Of a DNA stretch of 9,622 nucleotides, positions 1-8,182 are shown one piece after another. Source of the stretch: Sedimenticola sp. (GTDB taxonomy: Bacteria > Pseudomonadota > Gammaproteobacteria > Chromatiales > Chromatiaceae); contig JALWGP010000267.1 of the NCBI GenBank assembly GCA_027038775.1, forward strand, positions 1-9,622. The letters run 5' to 3'. Both the position numbers and the translations under genes were made by a program. Every line of letters begins with the position of its first letter. Positions within the stretch are counted from its first letter, which is position 1. The notes under the pieces are model-generated. The model had not been told where the DNA came from, did not search any database, and saw nothing but the letters and a program-made list of their open reading frames with translations.

Positions 1-1
1 T

Positions 2-2356
<2,355 letters not shown>

Positions 2357-2497
2357 TCAGGCCACCAGGGCCAGTGCCGTGAGGTAGGCGGCCAGAGCGG
2401 CGGCGAAGGCGGCCACTTCCAGCAGGCGGCGCCACTTCTCCCTTCGGGATTCTCTCCCGGTGTTCCGCTGGCGCATGAGGTAACAGGTGCCGGTCAT
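2357..2497 (-). CDS. Predicted 46-aa single-pass membrane peptide, unknown function
   Basis: This is a small gene not recognised as any named family. The reading frame has a basic N-terminal half (RQRNTGRESRREKWRR, residues 9-24) followed by an uninterrupted hydrophobic, Ala/Leu-rich segment at residues about 25-46 ending directly at the stop. This suits one transmembrane helix with the positive end in the cytoplasm. Support for expression: a strong AGGAG Shine-Dalgarno seven bases before the ATG, and a good sigma70-type promoter upstream (TTGATT, 16-bp spacer, TAGAAT). The ATG at 2495-2497 is preferred over the internal Met8 because of that ribosome site. Its stop lies back to back with that of dnaE, with no gap. 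The promoter is bracketed by an inverted pair of 15-bp repeats, suggesting tight regulation. It could be a toxin-like, stress or cell-envelope small protein; that is speculation from size and topology only. Confidence 0.66.
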   Translation of the reverse strand: MTGTCYLMRQRNTGRESRREKWRRLLEVAAFAAALAAYLTALALVA

Positions 2498-2504
2498 GGT
2501 TTTT

Positions 2505-2509
2505 CTCCT
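2505..2509 (-). promoter_or_regulatory. Ribosome-binding site of the 46-aa membrane peptide
   Basis: The minus strand reads AGGAG here, seven bases upstream of the ATG at 2497. It is one of the clearest Shine-Dalgarno sequences in the window and is the main reason for calling the small gene and choosing its first Met. Confidence 0.65.
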
Positions 2510-2514
2510 GTTTC

Positions 2515-2562
2515 GTTCTTTGTTTGTTCTATTCTAGCCGGAATGGAGAACAAATCAAGAAC
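2515..2562. promoter_or_regulatory. Operator-like inverted pair of GTTC-N7-GTTC elements
   Basis: GTTCTTTGTTTGTTC at 2515-2529 is matched in inverted orientation by GAACAAATCAAGAAC at 2548-2562, with 13 of 15 positions complementary. An extra pair on each side (2514/2563 and 2530/2547) lengthens the symmetry. Each arm is itself a direct repeat of GTTC spaced by seven bases. The left arm covers the predicted start site of the minus-strand promoter and the right arm covers its -35, as expected for a repressor site. Direct GTTC-N7-GTTC is the form of the alphaproteobacterial LexA box, but gammaproteobacterial LexA normally binds CTGT-N8-ACAG, so the cognate regulator is not assigned. Confidence 0.5.
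2531..2558 (-). promoter_or_regulatory. Sigma70-type promoter for the membrane-peptide gene
   Basis: On the minus strand, TTGATT (complement of 2553-2558) is followed after 16 bp by TAGAAT (complement of 2531-2536). That is four of six and five of six matches to the consensus. Transcription would begin near 2524, about 27 bases before the ATG. The same CCGGCTAGAAT string forms the -10 region of the predicted lysR promoter at 6677-6687. Confidence 0.6.
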
Positions 2563-2628
2563 GTTGCTCCCGCAAGGCCCTTTTCGGTGGAGAGAGGGCG
2601 TTTCCATGTAACGGCCAGGGGTAAGCTG

Positions 2629-2637
2629 TGGCATAAT
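2629..2637 (+). promoter_or_regulatory. Extended -10 promoter for the small-ORF/ArnD-like/SET/cmoAB unit
   Basis: TGG followed by CATAAT (2632-2637) forms an extended -10 element with five of six consensus bases. No convincing -35 is seen: the hexamer 17 bp upstream is TAACGG, which is compatible with extended -10 dependence. Transcription would start near 2644, leaving a leader of about 26 bases before the ATG at 2670. The region from 2563 to 2628 shows nothing else recognisable. Confidence 0.5.
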
Positions 2638-2669
2638 CCGCGCCTTGCCATTCATCACCCCGGCAGCGG

Positions 2670-2867
2670 ATGGACAAGAGGCGTATCGACGACAGCGTGG
2701 AGCTGCTCTGCCAGAAGGGCTGCAAGGCGCTCTGGGCCGACATCGATCTCATGGATCGCGGCCACGTCCTGCCCGAGCTCGCGGACCTGGAGCCGGAGGA
2801 GCGCGCCGAGGTGCTGCGGGAGATCAAGAGCATCATGGCCGTCTACAAGGGCAGCTGCAGTCTCTGA
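2670..2867 (+). CDS. Conserved-looking 65-aa hypothetical protein
   Basis: Not assigned to a named family. The protein is short, charged and probably all-helical and cytosolic, with no signal peptide or membrane segment. Visible points are a Cys-x3-Cys pair (LLCQKGCKAL, residues 13-22), a central acidic stretch, the helix EPEERAEVLREIKSIMAVYKG near the C-terminus, and a third Cys three residues from the end. The ATG at 2670 is the first possible start after an in-frame stop at 2634, although the preceding bases give a poor Shine-Dalgarno. It sits about 26 bases after a predicted transcription start and 14 bases before the ArnD-like gene, so it appears to be the first cistron of that operon. 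The competing longer frame over the same bases is rejected because it would add an unrelated N-terminus to the ArnD-like protein. Confidence 0.68.
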   Translation: MDKRRIDDSVELLCQKGCKALWADIDLMDRGHVLPELADLEPEERAEVLREIKSIMAVYKGSCSL

Positions 2868-2881
2868 CGGGACCCCGACCC

Positions 2882-3718
2882 ATGCGCATCGCACTCAAGA
2901 TCGACGTCGCCACCGAAAGGGGCGCCACCGTGGGCGTTCCCAACCTGCTGGAGCTCTTCTCCAGCTACCAGGTGAGCGCCACCTTCTTCTTCGCCGTGGA
3001 GTTCCGCCCGGGTCGCGGCTTGGTGCGGCGGGCGGCTTCGCTCTTCACCCGTCGTACCGCGCCGCGCATGTCCCTGGAAGAGGCCATGCAGGCGGTGGTG
3101 GAGGCGGGGCACGAGATCGGCCTCTTCGGTTACGAGGCCGGCAGCTGGCGCAGGCAGGCGGCCTTCGCAGACGCCGACTGGACCCGCTACCAGCTGGCGC
3201 TGGGCATGGAACGCTTCGAGGCCATCACCGGCCACGTGCCCGACCGCTTCGCCGCCCCCTTCTGGCAGCCCAACGCCCACCTGCTGGGCATGGAGGAGCG
3301 GCGCGGCTTCAGCTTCGCCAGCGACGTGCGCGGCCGGTTTCCCTTCTATCCCCAGCTGCACAATATCGTCTCCCGCTGTCCCCAGGTCCCCACCACCCTG
3401 CCCACGCTGGGCGAGATGCTCTCCCGGGGGGAGGTCACTCCCACCAACGTGCACGAGTACCTCTATGCCGAGTCCAGGCGGGTGCTGCCCCACGGCCACG
3501 TCTACTCGGTGGACGCCGAGGAGGAGGGCATCGAGCACCTGGAGATCCTGGAGAAGCTGCTGGTGATGTGGAAGGGCCAGGAGGGCAGCCTGCGCACCCT
3601 GGGCGACATCCGCGCCGAGCTGGACCTGGAGAAGCTGCCGGTGCACCAGGTGGGCTGGGCCCAGGTGCCGGGGCGCCAGGAGCACGTGGCGGCGCAGAGC
3701 CTGCCGGTGGAGGTGTGA
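2882..3718 (+). CDS. ArnD-like polysaccharide-deacetylase-fold protein, catalytic residues lost
   Basis: The 278-aa protein aligns along its length with ArnD, the deformylase of 4-deoxy-4-formamido-L-arabinose-phosphoundecaprenol, a NodB-fold enzyme. Shared landmarks include IDV near the start, GVPNLLELF, SATFFFAVE, GHEIGL, the PTTLPT motif (PVTLPT in ArnD) and VYSVDAEEEG. The metal and catalytic positions do not survive. ArnD RIDVDT is KIDVAT (Ala10), HAWDHH is FGYEAG (residues 82-87), and the late IH of VYTIH is VD (Asp211). Only the first Asp (Asp8) remains, so ordinary metal-dependent deacetylation looks unlikely; a binding or altered-chemistry role is inferred. The start at 2882 matches the ArnD N-terminus. 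No signal peptide is seen. The stop overlaps the next start as TGATG, implying translational coupling with the SET gene. Confidence 0.85.
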   Translation: MRIALKIDVATERGATVGVPNLLELFSSYQVSATFFFAVEFRPGRGLVRRAASLFTRRTAPRMSLEEAMQAVVEAGHEIGLFGYEAGSWRRQAAFADADWTRYQLALGMERFEAITGHVPDRFAAPFWQPNAHLLGMEERRGFSFASDVRGRFPFYPQLHNIVSRCPQVPTTLPTLGEMLSRGEVTPTNVHEYLYAESRRVLPHGHVYSVDAEEEGIEHLEILEKLLVMWKGQEGSLRTLGDIRAELDLEKLPVHQVGWAQVPGRQEHVAAQSLPVEV

Positions 3719-4077
3719 TGCCGGAGCGCCTGCGCTACCGTAACTCGGAGCTGTCGGAGTGGGTCTATGCCGACCGCTCCCCCCTCCACGGCACCGGGCT
3801 CTTCGCGCGCCGCGACATTGCGGCGGGCACCTACATCGGCACCTACTGGGGACCGGAAGCGAAGCGCAACGGCATCTATGTGCTCTGGGTGAGCGAGGAT
3901 CCCGACGATGAGGAGAGCTGGCGCGGGCGCAGCGGCCGCAACCTGCTGCGCTACCTCAACCACTCCGCAGACTGCAACGCCGAGTTCGACGGCTTCGACC
4001 TCTACGCCCTGCGTGACATCGCGGCGGGGGAGGAGATCACCTTCTACTATGGCGACGAATTCCACCAGTCACTCTGA
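3718..4077 (+). CDS. Small SET-domain protein (putative protein-lysine methyltransferase)
   Basis: A 119-aa protein consisting almost entirely of a SET domain, which in characterised members transfers a methyl group from S-adenosylmethionine to a protein lysine. Order of motifs: HGTGLFARRDIAAGTYIG (residues 24-41), RYLNHSADCNAEF (78-90, the NHSCxPN-type cofactor site with NHS and the final Asn kept) and GEEITFYYG (104-112, the ELTYDY-type motif with the active-site Tyr). No pre-SET, post-SET zinc cysteines or DNA-binding part is present. GGAGGT ends three bases before the ATG, which overlaps the previous stop by one base. Its 3' end overlaps cmoA by 29 bases. The protein substrate cannot be read from sequence; products of the same operon, ribosomal or translation factors are guesses. 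Confidence 0.88.
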   Translation: MPERLRYRNSELSEWVYADRSPLHGTGLFARRDIAAGTYIGTYWGPEAKRNGIYVLWVSEDPDDEESWRGRSGRNLLRYLNHSADCNAEFDGFDLYALRDIAAGEEITFYYGDEFHQSL

Positions 4078-4798
4078 CCGGGACCGGCTCTACGCCGAGC
4101 GGCGGGCCGAGGTGGAGTCCTTCGTCTTCGACGAGCGGGTGGCGGCGGTCTTCGGCGACATGATCTCCCGTTCGGTGCCCGGCTACGCCACCATCATTGC
4201 CATGACCGGCATCCTCGCCCGCCGCCACGCCCGCCCCGGCAGCCGCATCTACGATCTGGGCTGCTCCCTGGGGGCCGCCAGCGCGGTGATGGCCGAGGCG
4301 CTGGAGCCGGGCGCCTGCCGCATCGTCGCCGTGGACAATGCACCGGCCATGATCGGACGGGCGCAGGAGGAGCTGGCCGCGCGCGGGCTGGCCGACCGGG
4401 TGGAGCTGGTCTGCGCCGACATCCGAGAGGTGGAGGTGGAGGCGGCCTCGGTGGTGGTGCTCAACTTCACCCTCCAGTTCCTGCCGCGGTCGGAGCGGCT
4501 GGAGCTGCTGCAGCGCATCCGCCGGGGCATGCTGCCGGGTGGCGTGCTGGTCCTCTCCGAGAAGATCGCCGGCGCCACCCCGGAGGAGGAGCGCCTGCTG
4601 GTGGCGCTGCACGAGGACTTCAAGCGGGCCAACGGCTACAGCGAACTGGAGATCAGCCAGAAGCGCGCGGCGCTGGAGCGGGTACTGGTACCCGAGACCC
4701 TGGAGACCCACCGTCGGCGCCTGCTCGATGCGGGGTTCGACCGCGCCGATCCCTGGTTCCAGTGCTTCAATTTCGTCTCCCTCGTGGCGCACCCTTGA
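4049..4798 (+). CDS. cmoA: Carboxy-S-adenosyl-L-methionine synthase
   Basis: CmoA makes carboxy-SAM (Cx-SAM) from SAM and prephenate, the donor used by CmoB to modify uridine 34 of certain tRNAs. The 249-aa sequence matches E. coli CmoA (247 aa) over its whole length: FDERVAAVFGDMISRSVPGY (27-46), the SAM-binding motif YDLGCSLGAA (68-77), VDNAPAMI, VVLNFTLQFL (136-145) and FKRANGYSELEISQKR (191-206). Arg206 corresponds to E. coli Arg199, which contacts the carboxyl group of Cx-SAM, and WFQCFNF lies at the C-terminus. The start ATG lies inside the SET gene, 29 bases before its stop. It is the only sensible start, since the next Met is residue 38, inside the conserved block. A GGAGGAG lies 13 bases upstream, rather far, so coupling to SET translation is likely. 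Confidence 0.97.
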   Translation: MATNSTSHSDRDRLYAERRAEVESFVFDERVAAVFGDMISRSVPGYATIIAMTGILARRHARPGSRIYDLGCSLGAASAVMAEALEPGACRIVAVDNAPAMIGRAQEELAARGLADRVELVCADIREVEVEAASVVVLNFTLQFLPRSERLELLQRIRRGMLPGGVLVLSEKIAGATPEEERLLVALHEDFKRANGYSELEISQKRAALERVLVPETLETHRRRLLDAGFDRADPWFQCFNFVSLVAHP

Positions 4799-5769
4799 TC
4801 GAGCTCGACCGCATCCGTTCCCTGCTCGCCGGGGCCGGCATGGAGGCCTGGGCCGAACGGCTGCCGGGGCAGGTGGCCCAGGCGCTGGCGCCGGGACGCC
4901 ACGGCGACCTGGAGCGCTGGCGGCACCTGCTGGAGGGGCTGCCGGAGGTGAAGAGCGCTGACCTGGACCTGGCGGCGGACGCCGTGCGCGTTGGAAGCGC
5001 CGGCGAAATCGACCCGCAGGTGCGGGAGGAGATCCACCGCGGCCTGCGGGCACTCCAGCCCTGGCGCAAGGGTCCCTTCGAGCTCTTCGGCATCCACATC
5101 GACAGCGAGTGGCGCTCCGACTGGAAGTGGGCGCGGCTGGCACCGCACGTCCGGCCCCTGGCAGGGCGCCGGGTGCTGGACGTGGGCTGCGGCAACGGCT
5201 ACTACGCCTGGCGCATGGCGGGCGCCGGGGCGGAGTGGGTGGTGGGGATCGATCCCGGCCTGCTCTTCCTGGCCCAGTTCACCGCCGTCCGCCACTTCAT
5301 GGCCGCGCCGCCCGAGGTGCACCTGCTGCCCCTGGGCATCGAGGCGGTGCCGCCGGGACTGAGGGGGTTCGACACCGTCTTCTCCATGGGGATCCTCTAC
5401 CACCGCCGCTCGCCGATGGAGCACCTGGAGGCCCTGCGCGGCTGCCTGCGCCCCGGCGGCGAACTGGTGCTCGAGACCCTGGTGGTGGAGGGGGACGAGA
5501 CCACGGTGCTGGTGCCCCGGGGGCGCTACGCCCGCATGCGCAACGTCTGGTTCATCCCTTCGCCGGCGGCGCTGGTGAACTGGCTGGAGCGGTGCGGCTT
5601 CCGCAACGTGCGGGTGGTGGAGGTAACGCCAACCACCACCGGCGAGCAGCGCCCCACGGGGTGGATGGGGTTCGAGTCCCTGGCCCACGCCCTGGACCCG
5701 GAGGATCCCCGCAGCACGGTGGAGGGCTACCCGGCCCCGGTGCGGGCGGTGGTGCTGGCGGAGGCCTGA
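4795..5769 (+). CDS. cmoB: tRNA U34 carboxymethyltransferase
   Basis: CmoB transfers the carboxymethyl group of Cx-SAM to 5-hydroxyuridine at tRNA position 34, giving cmo5U, which widens wobble decoding. The 324-aa protein matches E. coli CmoB (323 aa) throughout. The SAM-type fold motif is LDVGCGNGYYAWRM (128-141). Residues matching the E. coli Cx-SAM contacts K91, Y200 and R315 are present as Lys92, Tyr202 and Arg317, and EWRSDWKW, VFSMGILYHRRSP and TVEGYPAP are all conserved. The start is taken as TTG at 4795, because MIE-LD aligns with the E. coli MIDFG N-terminus and the codon overlaps the cmoA stop as TTGA. A GTG at 4762 would give 11 extra residues and is less likely. The 3' end overlaps the convergent lysR-type gene by 43 bases. 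Confidence 0.96.
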   Translation: MIELDRIRSLLAGAGMEAWAERLPGQVAQALAPGRHGDLERWRHLLEGLPEVKSADLDLAADAVRVGSAGEIDPQVREEIHRGLRALQPWRKGPFELFGIHIDSEWRSDWKWARLAPHVRPLAGRRVLDVGCGNGYYAWRMAGAGAEWVVGIDPGLLFLAQFTAVRHFMAAPPEVHLLPLGIEAVPPGLRGFDTVFSMGILYHRRSPMEHLEALRGCLRPGGELVLETLVVEGDETTVLVPRGRYARMRNVWFIPSPAALVNWLERCGFRNVRVVEVTPTTTGEQRPTGWMGFESLAHALDPEDPRSTVEGYPAPVRAVVLAEA

Positions 5770-6626
5770 GAAGAGAGCAGCCGGAGCAGGGCGCGGGCAG
5801 GGTTGGAGAGGGTACGCTGCCGATGGGTGACCACGCCGAGCTGCCGCGAGAGCCGCAGAGGCACCGGCAGCACCCGCAGCGACTCGCCGCAGATGGTGGC
5901 GGGCAGCAGCGTCCAGCCCAGGTTGATCTCGGCGAGCATCTTCAATGTTTCCAGGTAGTTGGTGGACATACCCAATGTGATCGGGTAGCCGGCCTTCGCC
6001 AGTGCCTGCTCCAGGATGGCACGGGTGTAGGTGGTGGGGCCGGGCAGCACCGCCGGATGGCGGGCCAGCTCTGCCAGTGACACGGAGCGACGCCCGGCAA
6101 GGGGGTGCTCCGGGGCGGCCACGAACTCCAGCGGATCCTCCCACAACACCCGGGTCTCCAGCTTCGCGCCCGGCCGGGTGGGAAGGGTGACCACCGCCAG
6201 CTCCAGTTCCCCCTTCTCCACCTCCCGGCAGGCGGCCTCGGAGTCCATGAAGCGGATGTCCAGCTCCACCTCGGGGTGGCGGGTGCGGTAGCGCCTGAGC
6301 ACCGGGGGCAGGCGGTGCAGGCCGATGTGGTGGCTGGTGCCCAGCAGCAGGGGGCCGCTCACTTCGGCGTGGAGATTGCTGGCCAGGTGCTTCATGTCCT
6401 GGGCCTGGAGCACCAGCTCCCGCGCCTTGGGCAGCAGCACCTCGCCTGCGTGGGTGAGACGCACCCTGCGGCCGATGCGATCGAAGAGAACCACCTCAAG
6501 TTCCTCTTCCAACGCCTTGATTCTCTTGCTGATGGCGGGTTGGGTGAGGTAGAGCCTCTCGGCGGCGACGGAGAAGGAGCCCTGGTCGGCCACGGCGAGG
6601 AAGGCCTGGAGCGCGGCGAGTTCCAT
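5727..6626 (-). CDS. LysR-family transcriptional regulator, divergent from leuC
   Basis: A 299-aa LysR-type regulator. The winged helix-turn-helix occupies residues 1-60 (LQAFLAVADQGSFSVAAERLYLTQPAISKRIKALEEELEVVLFDR, split here by helices, followed by RLTHAGEVLLPKA), with a linker helix to about 85 and a two-lobed effector domain after that (GPLLLGTSHHIGLHRLPPVL from about 91, then LAVVTLP and GWTLLPATI). AGGAG lies five bases before the ATG, which fixes the start. It faces away from leuC across 96 bp containing a LysR-type box, so leuCDB control plus autoregulation is the natural reading; related leu operons in pseudomonads also have a LysR gene beside leuC. The effector is unknown; a leucine-pathway intermediate is plausible. 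The Ala/Ser/Thr-rich last 15 or so residues are encoded antisense to the cmoB 3' end. Confidence 0.95.
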   Translation of the reverse strand: MELAALQAFLAVADQGSFSVAAERLYLTQPAISKRIKALEEELEVVLFDRIGRRVRLTHAGEVLLPKARELVLQAQDMKHLASNLHAEVSGPLLLGTSHHIGLHRLPPVLRRYRTRHPEVELDIRFMDSEAACREVEKGELELAVVTLPTRPGAKLETRVLWEDPLEFVAAPEHPLAGRRSVSLAELARHPAVLPGPTTYTRAILEQALAKAGYPITLGMSTNYLETLKMLAEINLGWTLLPATICGESLRVLPVPLRLSRQLGVVTHRQRTLSNPARALLRLLSSQASASTTARTGAG

Positions 6627-6661
6627 CTATTCTCCTGAGTTATCCAAATAATGAAAAATAT

Positions 6662-6680
6662 GAATTTGTGTAATTGATTC
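6662..6680. promoter_or_regulatory. LysR-type binding box GAAT-N11-ATTC
   Basis: GAAT (6662-6665) and ATTC (6677-6680) form a perfect inverted repeat separated by 11 bases, including the classic T-N11-A signature of LysR-type regulators. It is centred 45 bases upstream of the lysR-type start and 52 upstream of leuC, and it overlaps the predicted -10 of the regulator. A second smaller repeat, TTAT-N4-ATAA at 6640-6651, lies nearer the regulator. Confidence 0.55.
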
Positions 6681-6694
6681 TAGCCGGTTATGGT
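6666..6694 (+). promoter_or_regulatory. Weak candidate promoter for leuCDB
   Basis: TTGTGT (6666-6671), a 17-bp spacer and TATGGT (6689-6694) match the consensus at three and four of six positions. Such a poor match would fit an activator-dependent promoter under the divergent LysR-type regulator. The start would be near 6701, 22 bases before leuC. No leucine-rich leader peptide or attenuator fits in this short gap. Confidence 0.3.
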
Positions 6695-6705
6695 TCCACC
6701 GTCAC
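6677..6705 (-). promoter_or_regulatory. Predicted promoter of the LysR-type regulator
   Basis: On the minus strand, GTGACG (complement of 6700-6705) is followed after 17 bp by TAGAAT (complement of 6677-6682), matching the sigma70 consensus at four and five of six positions. Transcription would begin near 6670, inside the LysR-type box, consistent with negative autoregulation. Confidence 0.5.
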
Positions 6706-6722
6706 CATTCGGAACCAGGCCC

Positions 6723-8126
6723 ATGAAACCGAGAACCCTCTACGACAAGCTCTGGGACGACCACGTGGTGCGGGTGGACGAGCACGGCACCGCGCTGCTC
6801 TACATCGACCGCCATCTGATCCACGAGGTGACTTCGCCCCAGGCCTTCGAAGGGCTGCGCCTGGCCGGGCGCAGGGTGTGGCGCCCCGGCGCCAACCTGG
6901 CCACGCCCGACCACAACGTGCCCACCACCGACCGCTCGGCGGGCATCCAGGACCCGGTGTCGAAGATCCAGGTGGAGACGCTGGACGCCAACTGCCGCGA
7001 GTTCAGCATCCCCGAGTTCCCCATGAACGACCGCCGCCAGGGCATCGTCCACGTGGTGGGGCCGGAGGAAGGGGCCACCCTGCCGGGCATGACGGTGGTG
7101 TGTGGCGACTCCCATACGGCCACCCACGGCGCCTTCGGCGCGCTCGCCTTCGGCATCGGCACCTCCGAGGTGGAACACGTGCTGGCCACCCAGTGCCTGA
7201 TCCAGAAGAAGTCGAAGTCCATGCTCATCGAGGTGCGGGGCAAGGTGGGCAGGGGGGTCACCGCCAAGGACATCGTCCTCGCCATCATCGGCGAGATCGG
7301 CACCGCCGGCGGCACCGGCTACGCCATCGAGTTCGGCGGCGAGGCGATCCGCGACCTCTCCATGGAGGGGCGCATGACGGTCTGCAACATGGCCATCGAG
7401 GCGGGCGCCCGCGCCGGTTTCGTGGCGGTGGACGACAAGACCATCGAGTACGTGAAGGGCCGCCCCTTCGCGCCGAAGGGCGAGCTGTGGGAGAAGGCGG
7501 TGGAGAGCTGGAGGCAGCTCCACTCCGACGAGGGGGCCGAGTTCGACAAGGTGGTGGTGATCGAGGCCGCCTCCATCGAACCCCAGGTCACCTGGGGCAC
7601 CTCGCCCGAAATGGTGGTGCCGGTGGGCGCCACGGTGCCGAACCCGGACGACGAGCCCGACCCGGTGAAGGCCGCCGGCATGCGCCGCGCCCTGGAGTAC
7701 ATGGCTCTCGAGCCGGACACGCCCATCACCGACATCGCCGTGGACAAGGTCTTCATCGGCTCCTGCACCAACTCGCGCATCGAGGACCTGCGCGCCGCCG
7801 CCGAAGTGGTGAAGGGGCGCCGGGTGGCGGACAACGTGAAGCTGGCCATGGTGGTGCCGGGCTCCGGCCTGGTGAAGCAGCAGGCCGAGGCGGAGGGGCT
7901 GGACCGTGTCTTCACCGAGGCGGGCTTCGAGTGGCGTGAGCCGGGCTGCTCCATGTGCCTGGCCATGAACGCCGACCGACTGGAGCCGGGCGAGCGCTGC
8001 GCCTCCACCTCCAACCGCAACTTCGAGGGGCGCCAGGGCGCCGGCGGGCGCACCCACCTGGTGAGCCCGGCCATGGCGGCGGCCGCGGCCGTCGCCGGCC
8101 GTTTCGTCGACGTGCGCAACCTGTAG
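6723..8126 (+). CDS. leuC: 3-isopropylmalate dehydratase large subunit
   Basis: LeuC pairs with LeuD to isomerise 2-isopropylmalate to 3-isopropylmalate in leucine synthesis, in the cytoplasm. The 467-aa length matches E. coli (466). Aconitase-family features are intact: [20 protein letters not shown] (near 28-47), [30 protein letters not shown], the first cluster cysteine in FIGSCTNSR (Cys348) and the pair in GCSMC (Cys409 and Cys412), which together hold the [4Fe-4S] cluster, then NRNFEGRQG and [12 protein letters not shown] near the end. The ATG at 6723 aligns with the family start; an in-frame ATG at 6690 would add 11 unrelated residues. The ribosome site is weak (CAGG). The TAG stop lies inside the head of a REP palindrome. 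It is probably transcribed with leuD and leuB from the LysR-controlled gap. Confidence 0.98.
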   Translation: MKPRTLYDKLWDDHVVRVDEHGTALLYIDRHLIHEVTSPQAFEGLRLAGRRVWRPGANLATPDHNVPTTDRSAGIQDPVSKIQVETLDANCREFSIPEFPMNDRRQGIVHVVGPEEGATLPGMTVVCGDSHTATHGAFGALAFGIGTSEVEHVLATQCLIQKKSKSMLIEVRGKVGRGVTAKDIVLAIIGEIGTAGGTGYAIEFGGEAIRDLSMEGRMTVCNMAIEAGARAGFVAVDDKTIEYVKGRPFAPKGELWEKAVESWRQLHSDEGAEFDKVVVIEAASIEPQVTWGTSPEMVVPVGATVPNPDDEPDPVKAAGMRRALEYMALEPDTPITDIAVDKVFIGSCTNSRIEDLRAAAEVVKGRRVADNVKLAMVVPGSGLVKQQAEAEGLDRVFTEAGFEWREPGCSMCLAMNADRLEPGERCASTSNRNFEGRQGAGGRTHLVSPAMAAAAAVAGRFVDVRNL

Positions 8127-8147
8127 GAGCGGCGCCCCCGCCGCGAA
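8122..8147 (+). repeat. REP palindrome 1, overlapping the leuC stop
   Basis: It begins with a GTAGGAG head that supplies the leuC TAG stop. A stem GCGGCG (8129-8134), loop CCCC and stem CGCCGC (8139-8144) follow, then GAA. It is identical to the reverse complement of the element at 8891-8915 except for one extra C in the loop. The layout (GTAGGAG head plus a short GC hairpin) is that of pseudomonad-type repetitive extragenic palindromes. The rest of the 56-base leuC-leuD gap shows only the leuD ribosome site. Confidence 0.75.
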
Positions 8148-8182
8148 CCCGCCCTGCGAGAGAGTTCGGAGTGTAAGGAGCC

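Noticed and set aside
2563..2590. Possible terminator hairpin (TTGC-TCCC-GCAA followed by TTTT)
   Set aside because: The stem is only four pairs with a gap before the T-run; too weak to call, and it lies between a divergent pair of promoters where no terminator is needed.
2524..4077. A long plus-strand frame running from 2524 into the SET gene
   Set aside because: Only its last 119 codons resemble a protein; the upstream part is Arg/Gly/Pro-rich and is the out-of-frame reading of the 65-aa and ArnD-like genes. The SET start at 3718 has its own GGAGGT.
4636..6144. A 502-codon antisense frame across cmoB and the regulator
   Set aside because: It is a shadow of two clear genes, with no family resemblance and no ribosome site noted.
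6627..6722. Leucine leader peptide or attenuator ahead of leuC
   Set aside because: The gap is 96 bp, largely used by promoter and box sequences; no Leu-rich short frame or terminator-antiterminator pair is visible.
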